DNA of 46,842 nucleotides from Bifidobacterium sp. ESL0745. Its GTDB lineage: Bacteria; Actinomycetota; Actinomycetes; Actinomycetales; Bifidobacteriaceae. Position numbers and translations under genes: made by a program. The stretch lies in assembly GCF_029433335.1 (NCBI RefSeq), contig NZ_JAQTHX010000004.1, positions 1 through 46,842 on the forward strand, given 5' to 3'. The notes under the pieces are model-generated. The model was not told where the DNA came from, ran no database searches, and saw only the letters and a program-made list of their open reading frames with translations. Shown piece by piece: positions 33,407 through 41,653 of this stretch (positions are counted from its first letter, which is position 1; every line of letters starts with the position of its first letter).

Positions 33407-34171
33407 TCAGCCCTTGGCGAGCGCCTCGTTCTGCGCGCGTTGGAGTTCCTTGTTGCCCTTTTCGGCCAGCTCGAGCAGCACGTTGAGCTCGTCGCGGGTG
33501 AAGGGGCGATGCTCGGCGGTGCCCTGAATCTCGATGAACTTGCCGGAACCGGTCATGGCCACATTCATGTCGGTCATGGCCTGGCTGTCTTCGATATATG
33601 GCAAGTCAAGCATCGGGGTGCCGTTGATGATGCCAACGGAAACCGCGGAAATCTGATCCTTGATCGCCTTTTGCGCAGAACGGATGCGCTTGTGCTTCTC
33701 GGCCCAGTGCAACGCGTCGACCAGCGCGACGTAAGCGCCGGTCACCGAAGCCGTGCGGGTGCCACCATCGGCCTGCAGCACGTCGCAGTCAAGCTGCACC
33801 TGGTTCTCGCCCAACGCCTTCATGTCGATGACCCCGCGCAGGCAGCGGCCGACCAACCGGCTGATTTCCTGCGTACGCCCGCCGACCTTGCCCTTCACGG
33901 ACTCGCGCGGGGTGCGTTCGGTTGTAGCACGCGGCAGCATCGCGTATTCGGCGGTGACCCAGCCGAGCCCGGAATCCTTGCGCCAGCGCGGAACGCCGGG
34001 CGCGAACGTCGCCGTGCACATCACGCGGGTGTTGCCGCATTCGATAAGCACGGAACCTTCAGGTGCATCGGTGAAGTGACGGGTGATTTTGACGGGCCGC
34101 AGCTCGTCGACGGCACGTCCGTCGGGACGCACCACAGTATCGCTATTCAACAAATCTTTGATTTCAGCCAT
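33407..34171 (-). CDS. rph: Ribonuclease PH
   Basis: A 254-residue phosphorolytic 3'-5' exoribonuclease that trims tRNA 3' ends; it forms a hexamer. Start region [43 protein letters not shown] and the signature [25 protein letters not shown] are present and complete. Its start codon has only a weak GGCGG upstream. With rdgB it forms the usual pair. Confidence 0.97.
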   Translation of the reverse strand: MAEIKDLLNSDTVVRPDGRAVDELRPVKITRHFTDAPEGSVLIECGNTRVMCTATFAPGVPRWRKDSGLGWVTAEYAMLPRATTERTPRESVKGKVGGRTQEISRLVGRCLRGVIDMKALGENQVQLDCDVLQADGGTRTASVTGAYVALVDALHWAEKHKRIRSAQKAIKDQISAVSVGIINGTPMLDLPYIEDSQAMTDMNVAMTGSGKFIEIQGTAEHRPFTRDELNVLLELAEKGNKELQRAQNEALAKG

Positions 34172-34533
34172 ACCGCCAACCTACCATCAGCCGGTCACGT
34201 CAGCGCGAAACTCGCCACCTGTTCGGCAATGGTGCCACCGAATGGAAATCCAGCCCGTAACCTTCCCGGAAGCAATAATTTCCCCATAAAGGAATGCGAT
34301 ACGACCTCAAACACGCTAAATGCAACATTTCCAGCAGCCCCCACAGTTTTATGCTGGAAATATCGCATTTAAAATTTCTATTTAGGACTTTTCCAGCATA
34401 AATGTGTGCGGAGCGCTGGAAACAACGCATTTGATCCACGATTCCGCATTTCCGGCTTAAATCGCACGGGCCGTCGCAGACACGCAGCCCCGTTCAGCCA
34501 CGCACACGTTCCACAAGCCAAGCCCGCGACCAC
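34172..34533. other. Intergenic, rph promoter side
   Basis: A 362-bp region downstream of the membrane protein gene (minus) and upstream of rph. It contains the tandem palindrome of locus C. Plus-strand frames here lack a ribosome binding site. Confidence 0.4.
34318..34422. repeat. Two tandem palindromes, TTTCCAGCA family (locus C)
   Basis: Unit 1: AAATGC-AAC-ATTTCCAGCA (34318-34336) and TGCTGGAAAT-ATC-GCATTT (34352-34370), 16 paired of 19, 15-base loop. Unit 2: TTTCCAGC (34390-34397) and GCTGGAAA (34415-34422). Centres 34344 and 34406, exactly 62 bp apart. Confidence 0.82.
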
Positions 34534-35172
34534 TCAGTTGCGCACAGTGCCGATCAGCGGCTTCCTCGGCAGAATGCGGTCGATAAGGAAGATGACGAGT
34601 CCGATAATGGCGAAACCGCCGAGGCAAAGGAAAGCGGTGACCCACATATGGCTCCAGCCGATCTGGCTGACATCGATGAAGCCGTAAGGATACGGGTCGC
34701 CGCCGGTCTCAGGGCCGGAATGCGGCCAAATCTGGGCGCGAATGAGTACGAACGCAAGATAGATCGGGAAATAGATGAGCCAAGTGAGCACGTAATGCCA
34801 CTTGAAGCGGCGATGGGCATCGAAGAGGATAAAATCGATGACCGCCATAATCGGCACAACCCTGTGCAGAATCACATTGGTGACGATACCGAACACATAC
34901 TTGACCGTAGCCGGGTCATCAGCCGGCATCAGCGTGGCGGCCACCACGCCGGTGACCACGATGTAAAGAGTGAGCACGCCCTTGAGCCAGGCTGGCGGCT
35001 GCTTGCCGTCGATAAGGCAGGCGATGCCGGCCCACAGCATCACCAGACCCAGCGTGAAGTTGGTTTGGTAGGTGAAGAAAACCCAGTAATTCGGCGTGGT
35101 CCAGGCCACGCTCGTGAATGCCAGACACAGAAACGCAACGATGAGGCGATAGATTCCGACAAAATATTTCAT
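34534..35172 (-). CDS. Pr6Pr-like (FAR-17a/AIG1-type) membrane protein
   Basis: A 212-residue protein with six hydrophobic segments and almost no soluble part. Features are YQTNFTLGLVMLWAGIACL near residue 35, HRVVPIMAVIDFILFD near 105 with a His in the membrane, WHYVLTWLIYFPIYLAFVLIR, and YPYGFIDV. This layout is that of bacterial Pr6Pr-type membrane proteins, distant relatives of FAR-17a/AIG1 lipid hydrolases; the reaction in bacteria is not known. I start at ATG 35172, before the first membrane segment; there is no clear ribosome binding site, and in-frame starts run up to 35325. Confidence 0.78.
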   Translation of the reverse strand: MKYFVGIYRLIVAFLCLAFTSVAWTTPNYWVFFTYQTNFTLGLVMLWAGIACLIDGKQPPAWLKGVLTLYIVVTGVVAATLMPADDPATVKYVFGIVTNVILHRVVPIMAVIDFILFDAHRRFKWHYVLTWLIYFPIYLAFVLIRAQIWPHSGPETGGDPYPYGFIDVSQIGWSHMWVTAFLCLGGFAIIGLVIFLIDRILPRKPLIGTVRN

Positions 35173-35280
35173 GCAAATCAGTTTATGAGCAACGCGAGAA
35201 AATACGAAACCCGAAAACATTCCGACTTCGGCAAGGCTCGGCCAGCTTGCATACGCCGCCCAACCAATGACTTTCACACT

Positions 35281-35440
35281 TTTAGAGGCACAAACTTTGC
35301 ATCCTGCCCCTAACACAACAGGCACAGAGAGTTCCGATTAGGTTAGAGGCACAAAGCAGGAATGTAACTTTCCACAAGGTTCAGAAGCACAAATCGATAG
35401 TCTTGCCCCTAACGCAATGGAAACCAAGACTTCCGATAGA
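35281..35440. repeat. TTAGAGGCA-family palindromes (locus B')
   Basis: TGCCCCTAAC (35305-35314) with GTTAGAGGCA (35342-35351), and TGCCCCTAAC (35404-35413) with GTCAGAGGCA (35431-35440). Lone right arms TTTAGAGGCA (35281-35290) and TTCAGAAGCA (35380-35389) also occur. The first two right arms are 61 bp apart; the last ones are not in step (about 94 bp), so this copy has partly decayed. Loops share TTCCGAT. It lies in a divergent promoter region, unlike the other loci. Confidence 0.65.
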
Positions 35441-35741
35441 GTCAGAGGCAGAAAGTGGAAATCCGCACTTTACCATCACGAATGCAATGGAATGCATGCA
35501 TGATTCCCAGCACCCAGCAAGAGGCAACACAGAACAAGACGCACTGAAATGTCTACTTATAGTCATTATTACTATTAATCGCCGTGTCGGGTTAGACTCA
35601 AGATGAAAAGCAACTTGGCCGGGCAACCGGTAATGAAAGCCCTACGGCCCCATAGTCACTTAGGCAACACCTGTCTTGCGGCCATGTCGGAAATACCGAC
35701 GGATTAAGGGCGGGGCGATACACACCTCAGGGAGGCATGTG
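35441..35741 (+). promoter_or_regulatory. Structured leader of pncB
   Basis: An AT-rich stretch near 35560-35580 (ATTATTACTATTAAT) probably holds the promoter. The following 150 bases are G+C-rich and fold well by eye: CCGG-GCAA-CCGG near 35620-35632 is a stem with a GNRA tetraloop, and GTCGG-AAATA-CCGAC near 35686-35701 a second stem. GGGAGG near 35730 is the ribosome binding site. I recognise no known riboswitch; control of NAD salvage by an RNA element or by a repressor such as NrtR or NiaR are the options. Confidence 0.4.
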
Positions 35742-37064
35742 ATGCTGGATTATTCACCGGCTTTGATGACCGATATGTACGAATACACCATGCTGGACGC
35801 GGCGCTCAAGGACGGAACCGCGAACCGCAAGTGCGTTTTCGAAGTGTTCACGCGTCATCTGCCGCTCGGCCGCCGTTACGGCGTGGTCGCGGGGAGCGGC
35901 CGCATCCTCGACGCGCTCGAACATTTCCATCTGAACGACGACGACCTCAAATTCCTTTCCGACCGCAAGATCGTAAGCACCGAAACCATCAAGTGGCTCA
36001 AAGACTTCAAATTCACCGGTTCGATCAAGGGCTATCGAGAGGGCGAAATGTTCTTCCCGGACTCCCCCATTTTGGAGGTCGAAGGCACGTTCGGCGAGTG
36101 CACGCTGCTCGAAACGCTGCTGCTTTCGATTCTGAACTATGATTCCGCCGTCGCTTCCGCCGCCTCGCGCATGGTCAGCGCCGCGGGCCATCGGCCCTGC
36201 ATGGACATGGGCGGACGCCGCACCAACGAATGGGCCGCCGTTGCCGCCGCGCGCGCAGCCGTGGTCGGCGGATTCCAAGGCACCTCGAACCTGCTCGCCG
36301 CCCAGCTTTACGGCTTGAAGGCCATCGGCACCTCGGCCCACTGCTTCACCCTCGTTCACGATTCCGAGCGCGACGCCTTCGCCTCGCAGGTCGCCGCCAT
36401 GAGCCCGAACACCACGCTTCTGGTCGATACGTATGACATCGAAGAAGCCATCAAGACGGCCGTCGAAGTGGCCGGACCGGAACTTGGCTGCGTCCGCATC
36501 GATTCCGGCGACCTCGCCGCGTTGGCCCAGCGTGTGCGCAACCAGCTCGACGCGCTCGGAGCCAAGAACACGAAGATCACCGTCACCAATGACCTTGACG
36601 AATATGCGCTGGCCTCGCTGCAGTCCGCTCCTGTCGATTCCTATGGCGTGGGCACGATGCTGGTCACCGGTTCCGGCGCACCGACCTGTGCGATGGTCTA
36701 CAAGCTCACCGAACGCGAAGGCGACAACGGCGAGATGGTGCCGGTCGCCAAACACTCCGAGAACAAGGCCACCGTCCCTGGCCGCAAGCTGGCGTTCCGT
36801 TCCTACGAATACGGCCTTGCCAGCGGCGAACACATCATCTCCGGCTCCGAGGAGAAACTCGCCAAGTTCCAGCCCAAAGACGGCTGGAAAGATTTGATGG
36901 TCAGTTACATGGATCACGGCGAGGCCAACACACAGTACCAGGGCCACGATGCCATCGCCAACGCTCATCAATACCATGCACAGGCCTTGGCCGAGCTGCC
37001 GATCACCGCGCAATCGCTGATGAAGGGTGATCCGTCAATCCTCACCCAGATCGACGTGCTGTAA
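35742..37064 (+). CDS. pncB: Nicotinate phosphoribosyltransferase
   Basis: A 440-residue enzyme that joins nicotinate with PRPP to give nicotinate mononucleotide, the entry of NAD salvage. Typical parts: SPALMTDMYEYTMLDAALKDG at the start, FEVFTRHLPLGRRYGVVAGSGR, GTFGECTLLETLLLSILNYDS, DMGGRRTNEWAA with the catalytic His replaced in the usual position by the GTSAHCF segment later, DTYD and IRIDSGDLAALA-like VRIDSGDL. Length fits. ATG 35742 or GTG 35739, both behind GGGAGG. Followed by the CTTGGCGCGCCAAG array and a bidirectional terminator. Confidence 0.95.
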   Translation: MLDYSPALMTDMYEYTMLDAALKDGTANRKCVFEVFTRHLPLGRRYGVVAGSGRILDALEHFHLNDDDLKFLSDRKIVSTETIKWLKDFKFTGSIKGYREGEMFFPDSPILEVEGTFGECTLLETLLLSILNYDSAVASAASRMVSAAGHRPCMDMGGRRTNEWAAVAAARAAVVGGFQGTSNLLAAQLYGLKAIGTSAHCFTLVHDSERDAFASQVAAMSPNTTLLVDTYDIEEAIKTAVEVAGPELGCVRIDSGDLAALAQRVRNQLDALGAKNTKITVTNDLDEYALASLQSAPVDSYGVGTMLVTGSGAPTCAMVYKLTEREGDNGEMVPVAKHSENKATVPGRKLAFRSYEYGLASGEHIISGSEEKLAKFQPKDGWKDLMVSYMDHGEANTQYQGHDAIANAHQYHAQALAELPITAQSLMKGDPSILTQIDVL

Positions 37065-37123
37065 AAAACAGTCCAAGCCTTATCAGCTGCAGCCTTGCTG
37101 ACAATCCCTCATTTTTTGGGGTT

Positions 37124-37324
37124 CTTGGCGCGCCAAGTACCCCAAAATACAGTAAATCGTGTTGAATTCTTAAGAAAATAGGACTCTTGGCGCGCCAAGT
37201 ATCCCCAAAAATGGCACATTACGCTGAATTCTTAAGAAAAGAGGGGTACTTGGCGCGCCAAGACCCCTCAAATTCCATAAATATCACGCAATTCTTTAAA
37301 TAAACGCTCTCTTGGCGCGCCAAG
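37124..37324. repeat. Four CTTGGCGCGCCAAG palindromes with 62-63 bp period (locus D)
   Basis: The perfect 14-bp palindrome CTTGGCGCGCCAAG stands at 37124-37137, 37186-37199, 37249-37262 and 37311-37324. Distances are 62, 63 and 62 bp. The first is extended to a 34-bp near-palindrome by TTTTGGGG and CCCCAAAA. Spacers 1 and 2 share CCCCAAAA and GAATTCTTAAGAAAA, spacer 3 a degenerate form, so the whole is a diverged tandem repeat of about 62.5 bp. It lies between convergent pncB and the DUF3039 gene. Confidence 0.95.
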
Positions 37325-37341
37325 AGGTACGGAATAAAGCA

Positions 37342-37383
37342 AAAGGCTGTGCATACCATCGATTCCTGGTATGCACAGCCTTT
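37342..37383. terminator. Bidirectional terminator pncB / DUF3039 gene
   Basis: AAAGGCTGTGCATACCA (37342-37358) pairs perfectly with 37367-37383 over 17 bp around 8 bases, with A's on the left and T's on the right, between two convergent genes. Confidence 0.9.
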
Positions 37384-37428
37384 ATGATGTAAACGGTAAA
37401 ACAACTATCGCCGCCGTAAACCCCGACT

Positions 37429-37767
37429 TTACTTGCCGGTCATTTCCTCGTAGATGCGCTTGCAATCCGGGCAAACCGGATATTGCGAGGGATCGTGCTT
37501 CGGCACCCAGATCTTGCCACACAGCGCCACCACCGGTCGTCCGGTAAGCTGGGACTCACGCATGCGATCACGCGAAACATAGTGCGCGAAGCGATCCGCA
37601 TCGCCATCATCGCTGCGCTTGGTCTCCTCTTCGGCTTCCGGCCGATCGAGTACCGCCGTCCCCGCACCGGAATCCGGGTCCTGTGAAGGATTCTCGAATC
37701 CGGCTGCGTCATGCCAATCACCGACCTGTTTTCCGGCAACATCCAACCTCTCAAAAAAGTCAGTCAT
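37429..37767 (-). CDS. DUF3039 domain protein
   Basis: A 112-residue actinobacterial protein of unknown role. After a polar first half (residues 1-55) comes the conserved part: DRFAHYVSRDRMRESQLTGR, PVVALCGKIWVPKHDPSQYP and VCPDCKRIYEEM. The Cys of VALCGK together with the Cys-x-x-Cys near the end could bind zinc. ATG 37767 has AAGGAG 5 bases upstream. Confidence 0.9.
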   Translation of the reverse strand: MTDFFERLDVAGKQVGDWHDAAGFENPSQDPDSGAGTAVLDRPEAEEETKRSDDGDADRFAHYVSRDRMRESQLTGRPVVALCGKIWVPKHDPSQYPVCPDCKRIYEEMTGK

Positions 37768-38079
37768 ATCGTCTCCTTAAGCGGCAATCCGGCCACTCGT
37801 CATTCATTCCCAATACTGCATATATCATAACGTCGGCCGTTTACCTCAAACCACGATTGACTCCCCATTCATCTCTCGGCATTACGTCCTACCCAAAAGT
37901 CAATTACCAAACCGGTTCTGTGCCAACGATTGGATTTAACCACACAAATACATTATTAATCGACAAACTTATATATATGACATTTAGGTGTGGTTGCATG
38001 TATTCCGCTTTCAAATTCCTGCACAGAGACGTGTTAAGCGTATCGGCTGAAAATCAGCGTCAGGCGTTATCCTTGGGAT
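37768..38079. other. Intergenic between DUF3039 gene and coaD
   Basis: These 312 bp are AT-rich in the middle (37940-37985). TTGGAT near 37930 with a TTATTA about 17 bp later could be the coaD promoter, and TATATATA follows at 37970. No palindrome array and no gene seen. Confidence 0.35.
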
Positions 38080-38571
38080 ATGACTATAGCAGTGTGCCCC
38101 GGCTCGTATGATCCAGTCACAGCAGGGCATTTGGACGTTATCGAACGCAGTGCACGTATTTTCGAGACGGTACATGTCGTCGTGGCCGTCAACAGCTCGA
38201 AGACCCCGATGTTTTCGGAGAAAACCCGCGTGGACGTAATCAAGCGGGCCCTGGTAAAGGACGGCTATCCGAACGTGACCGTCGCTTCCACCGACGGGCT
38301 GATCACCGATTACTGCACCAAGGTCGGCGCGTCGGTCATCGTCAAGGGCCTACGGCAGAACGGCGACTACGAGGCCGAGCTCGGGATGGCCCTGGTCAAT
38401 CGCAAACTTTCCGGCGTCGAGACCATGTTCCTGCCTGCGAACCCGATACTTGAGCATATTTCCAGCACTGTAGTCAAGGACGTGGCACGTCACGGCGGCG
38501 ATGTCACCGGCATGGTGCCCGATTGCGTAGTCGGCATGCTCGCCGAAAAACTTCAGAAAGAAAAGAGCTAA
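38080..38571 (+). CDS. coaD: Phosphopantetheine adenylyltransferase
   Basis: A 163-residue enzyme of the fourth step of CoA synthesis: it joins 4'-phosphopantetheine and ATP to dephospho-CoA. The nucleotidyltransferase motif is [20 protein letters not shown] with the His of TxGH at the phosphate site. [21 protein letters not shown] and [16 protein letters not shown] are family signatures. Typical length. Its TAA shares one base with the ATG of the next gene, so it is the head of a coaD-sepIVA-yceD-rpmF group. Confidence 0.97.
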   Translation: MTIAVCPGSYDPVTAGHLDVIERSARIFETVHVVVAVNSSKTPMFSEKTRVDVIKRALVKDGYPNVTVASTDGLITDYCTKVGASVIVKGLRQNGDYEAELGMALVNRKLSGVETMFLPANPILEHISSTVVKDVARHGGDVTGMVPDCVVGMLAEKLQKEKS

Positions 38572-39470
38572 TGATGGCGAACGAAACAAACCTCAGCGAC
38601 GAGGAAGACGACACCCTTTCCAAGGTCATTCCCATTGATGACCTTTCGCCGAACCACGACGAGGGCGATGCGGATTCCGACAATTCGGGTGATTCCACGG
38701 AAAGCCCGGAAACCAACGATGACGTTGATGACGATACCTATGATTCGGTTTCGCCAAAGGCCGCCAAACCGCTGTTCACTTCCCCCGCAGACCTTCCCGA
38801 CCTGCAGGAAAAACACGACACCCACGATAATCAGGCGTCGAACGGCCAATCCCCCGATGCCCACACAGACGTCAGCGACGAAGCCGTGAGCAAAAGCCGT
38901 GCCGAATTCACGACGGTTTATGACATCATCGATCAGATGAGCTCCGCCGTGGAGGACACCAAATCCAGTTTCTTCGCCCCCGGTATGGTGCGCCTCGACC
39001 GCGACGAGTTCCTTGATCAGCTCAACCAACTCAAAACCATGCTCCCCGTACAGCTTGAGCGCGCCTCGTCGCTGATGCGTGAGGCCGAACGCCGGTTGCA
39101 GAACGCGCAGAGCCAAGCCCAAGCCATTGTCACCAAGGCGCAAAGCCAGGCCGCGCAAATCAGACAGAACGCCGAAGAACAGGCGCAGATCCTTTCCGGA
39201 CAGGAACGCGTTGTGGATCTGGCGCAGCAAAAAGCCCGCGTGATCATGGATGACGCCCAAATCAAGTCGACCAAGCTTGTGCAAGGCGCCAACGCCTATT
39301 GCGCCGAAGTGATGAAGGCGCTTGAGGAGCAGGTTGCCGCCTATGACCGCGATATCAAAAACGGCATCGACGTCATCGATAAGCGTCAGCACACGGCCGC
39401 GCAGCAACTTGCGCAGTCGCAGGCGGATGCCGTTGCGCACGCGCAAAATCCAGCCGACAAAGCCGAATAA
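38571..39470 (+). CDS. DivIVA-like coiled-coil protein, SepIVA-like
   Basis: A 299-residue protein. The first 125 residues are acidic and disordered (Asp, Ser, Asn, Thr); from about residue 125 comes TVYDIIDQMSSAVEDTKSSF, then a long helical part rich in Gln, Ala and Arg (LERASSLMREAERRLQNAQ and onward) that must form a coiled coil like DivIVA or ATP-synthase subunit b. In Mycobacterium the septation factor SepIVA is encoded just before yceD and rnc, as here, so a role in cell division or polar growth is likely by context. Starts are two ATGs at 38571 and 38574. Confidence 0.72.
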   Translation: MMANETNLSDEEDDTLSKVIPIDDLSPNHDEGDADSDNSGDSTESPETNDDVDDDTYDSVSPKAAKPLFTSPADLPDLQEKHDTHDNQASNGQSPDAHTDVSDEAVSKSRAEFTTVYDIIDQMSSAVEDTKSSFFAPGMVRLDRDEFLDQLNQLKTMLPVQLERASSLMREAERRLQNAQSQAQAIVTKAQSQAAQIRQNAEEQAQILSGQERVVDLAQQKARVIMDDAQIKSTKLVQGANAYCAEVMKALEEQVAAYDRDIKNGIDVIDKRQHTAAQQLAQSQADAVAHAQNPADKAE

Positions 39471-39511
39471 CACCACTAGACAAAACAAATTCGAAAGAAC
39501 AAAACGAATAA

Positions 39512-40135
39512 ATGAGTAGACCTGAAGATTCGCAATGGGCCGTCAGCGTGGGGCAGATCATCTCGCGTCCCGGCCAAAGCAAAACCGTTGATGCCGAGTT
39601 TCCCGCGCCAAGCGGCATCGGCGACAATGTCATCGGTGTCAAGGAGGGGGCACCTGTCAAAGTGACCGGCTCCTTCGACTCCATCGTTGACGGGCTGATT
39701 TTCACCGGACGCTTCGATGCGCCGGTCCATGCCGAGTGCGTGCGCTGCCTCAAAGAAATCAAACGCGATTGGGGCATGGATGTCACCGCGTTCTTCCCCT
39801 ACGATTCCGCGAAGGCGTCCGTCAACGCGAACAACGGGCACGACAATCACGACGAGGACATCGACATCATCGCCGGCGAGGACGAGTCGGAAGACACCTA
39901 TCCGTTGAGCGCGGACTGCAATTTCGCCGACCTTGAGGCACTTCTGCGCGACACGTTGGTCGAAAACCTTCCGCTGCAGCCACTATGCAAGCCGGATTGC
40001 AAGGGTCTGTGCCCGCAGTGCGGCATCAATCTGAACGACAATCCCGACCACCATCACGACGTGGTCGACAACCGTTTCGCCGCTCTGGCCGGTCTCAAGG
40101 CCGAGCTGGAAAAGGAAGAAGAACAAGGCAAGTAG
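39512..40135 (+). CDS. yceD: YceD/DUF177 family protein
   Basis: A 207-residue protein of the DUF177 family that is nearly always encoded before rpmF; it is linked with 23S rRNA processing or ribosome assembly, though the exact role is unclear. The family core is HAECVRCLKEIKRDWGMDV, followed by an acidic stretch, then LREDT-like LRDTLVENLPLQPLC and KPDCKGLCPQCGINLN, with two Cys-x-x-Cys pairs that could bind zinc. Acidic insert EDIDIIAGEDESEDT lies between. Close to both neighbours. Confidence 0.92.
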   Translation: MSRPEDSQWAVSVGQIISRPGQSKTVDAEFPAPSGIGDNVIGVKEGAPVKVTGSFDSIVDGLIFTGRFDAPVHAECVRCLKEIKRDWGMDVTAFFPYDSAKASVNANNGHDNHDEDIDIIAGEDESEDTYPLSADCNFADLEALLRDTLVENLPLQPLCKPDCKGLCPQCGINLNDNPDHHHDVVDNRFAALAGLKAELEKEEEQGK

Positions 40136-40207
40136 CACTTGTACCGAGATGGCGTTAGACTTGTCTATGCTTAAGCTCAATCTGTTCGAACGAAATAGAG
40201 GAATACC

Positions 40208-40402
40208 ATGGCACTGCCAAAGTACAAGACTTCGCGAGCCAACACGCATTCGCGCCGCTCCAACTGGAAGGCCAGCGCGGCCAAGACCGTCGCCTGCCCC
40301 AATTGTGGTGCGCCGACCCTGCCGCACATGGCTTGCCCGAGCTGCGGTTCGTTCCGCGGCCGCGTTTATCGCGAGGCTATCAGCAAGTCGCTGAGCAAGT
40401 GA
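40208..40402 (+). CDS. rpmF: 50S ribosomal protein L32
   Basis: A 64-residue ribosomal protein. [20 protein letters not shown] is the family start, and CPNC with CPSC form the zinc site. AGAGGAATACC is the ribosome binding site. It is followed by a terminator before rnc. Confidence 0.97.
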   Translation: MALPKYKTSRANTHSRRSNWKASAAKTVACPNCGAPTLPHMACPSCGSFRGRVYREAISKSLSK

Positions 40403-40415
40403 AACGCTAGCAAAT

Positions 40416-40449
40416 AAAAGCCCTGCCATCGACGGGTGGCGGGGCTTTT
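40416..40449 (+). terminator. Terminator between rpmF and rnc
   Basis: AAAAGCCC-T-GCCA and TGGC-G-GGGCTTTT pair with one mismatch around 8 bases, then TTTTG. It ends 22 bases before the rnc ATG, so rnc is expressed by read-through or its own promoter further up. Confidence 0.82.
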
Positions 40450-40470
40450 GCATCTCTGAAATCAGGAAAC

Positions 40471-41259
40471 ATGCCTCAAGATACCGATACTGATACCACT
40501 TCAGAAACTTCGACCCCGCAGCAGGAACTGCTTGACCGGCTCGGCACCACGCTTTCGCCGGACCTCTTGGTGCAGGCACTCACCCACCGTTCGTTCTCGC
40601 ACGAGCACGAGGGCGCGCCGAACTACGAACGCTTGGAATTCCTGGGCGACGCGGTGCTTGAGTTCGTTTCCACCGAAACGCTGTATCGCGTCCATCCCGA
40701 CATGAACGAAGGCCAGCTCGCGAAGATGCGGGCGATGGCCGTCTCGGAAAAGGCGCTTTCACAGATCGCACGCGAAAAGCTTCAAGTGGGGCCGTATATC
40801 CTGCTCGGACACGGTGAGGCTGAATCCGGCGGCGCCGAAAAAAGCTCGATCCTCTGCGACATCGTGGAATCGCTGATCGGCGCGACATTCGTGGAGCATG
40901 GCATCGACGAAGCCCGCAAAGTGGTGCACCATCTGGTCGATGACGAACTGAAGAAGGTCGCCACCGAAGGCCCTGCGCTGGATTGGAAGACCTCGTTGAC
41001 CGTCAAGGCGCACGGCATGGGACTTGAGGATCCGCGCTACCGCATGGCCGTGTCCGGCCCGGAATACGCACAGGTCTTTACTGCCCGCGCCGTTGTCGGC
41101 GACGATGACGAAGTGCTTGGTGTCGGCACCGGTTCCAGCAAACGCAAGGCCCAGCTTGCCGCCGCGAAAGCCGCCTGGACGGAACTAGACAGCAATCCAA
41201 GCAAACATCCGGCCAAAAAGCACCATCACCCCAGCGACGCCAAAGCACAACAAAAGTAA
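40471..41259 (+). CDS. rnc: Ribonuclease III
   Basis: A 262-residue double-strand-specific endonuclease that cuts rRNA precursors and other structured RNA. The signature NYERLEFLGDAVLEF near residue 51 contains the catalytic Glu and Asp; IVESLIGATFVEHG near 135 has the second acidic pair. The C-terminal double-strand RNA-binding domain starts at about residue 170 (DWKTSLTVKAHG) and has GTGSSKRKAQLAAAKAAW. The last 20 residues are Lys/His-rich. Because many strong palindromes in this window can form double-stranded RNA, they are possible targets. Confidence 0.96.
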   Translation: MPQDTDTDTTSETSTPQQELLDRLGTTLSPDLLVQALTHRSFSHEHEGAPNYERLEFLGDAVLEFVSTETLYRVHPDMNEGQLAKMRAMAVSEKALSQIAREKLQVGPYILLGHGEAESGGAEKSSILCDIVESLIGATFVEHGIDEARKVVHHLVDDELKKVATEGPALDWKTSLTVKAHGMGLEDPRYRMAVSGPEYAQVFTARAVVGDDDEVLGVGTGSSKRKAQLAAAKAAWTELDSNPSKHPAKKHHHPSDAKAQQK

Positions 41260-41653
41260 CAAATCCTAATATCAGCGCTTAAAACCGCATATTGATGATG
41301 CGAGGCCACAGCCGCTGCTGGCAAGCCAGACACGAAGGCGGAACAAGGCTTTATTGAATGAGGTCGTAGCCTACGGTATTTCTCCTTATTGCTATACGGC
41401 TAAGTTACAGTCCGGTACCCGATTCTCATTCATCAAGCACCGGCTCAGCACACACATTCCCCGAAATACCGCCAGTATTTGGGCAAAAGTGATTTTCACA
41501 TCCGCAATGCACTATGATATCTACAACATCGGTACAGCTTCACGGACTGCCACGAACGGCCCGGCGAACGCCGAACGTCATAACCATGCGGACGTACACC
41601 ATACGTCGCAGGTGAAGAAGACAATCCTTATAAACCCACAGAGAGATAGAGGA
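41260..41653 (+). other. Leader region of ilvB
   Basis: These 394 bp contain no recognised gene. The frame of ilvB is open upstream to 41354, but this part has no family similarity and a start with GAGG lies at 41654. A TATGAT near 41513 may be a -10 box. No run of Ile, Leu or Val codons typical of an attenuator peptide was found. Confidence 0.4.

Noticed and set aside
35600..35741. SAM- or FMN-type riboswitch before pncB
   Set aside because: GGGCAACC-like parts occur by chance, but the order of conserved boxes of these classes is not present.
35754..37013. 419-codon open frame on the minus strand
   Set aside because: Antisense shadow of pncB.
37124..37324. The 62-bp period as a CRISPR array
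   Set aside because: The conserved part is a 14-bp palindrome, spacers are related to each other, and there are no cas genes.
41354..41653. N-terminal extension of ilvB
   Set aside because: In-frame but without family similarity and without a ribosome binding site at 41354; the start at 41654 fits the family.
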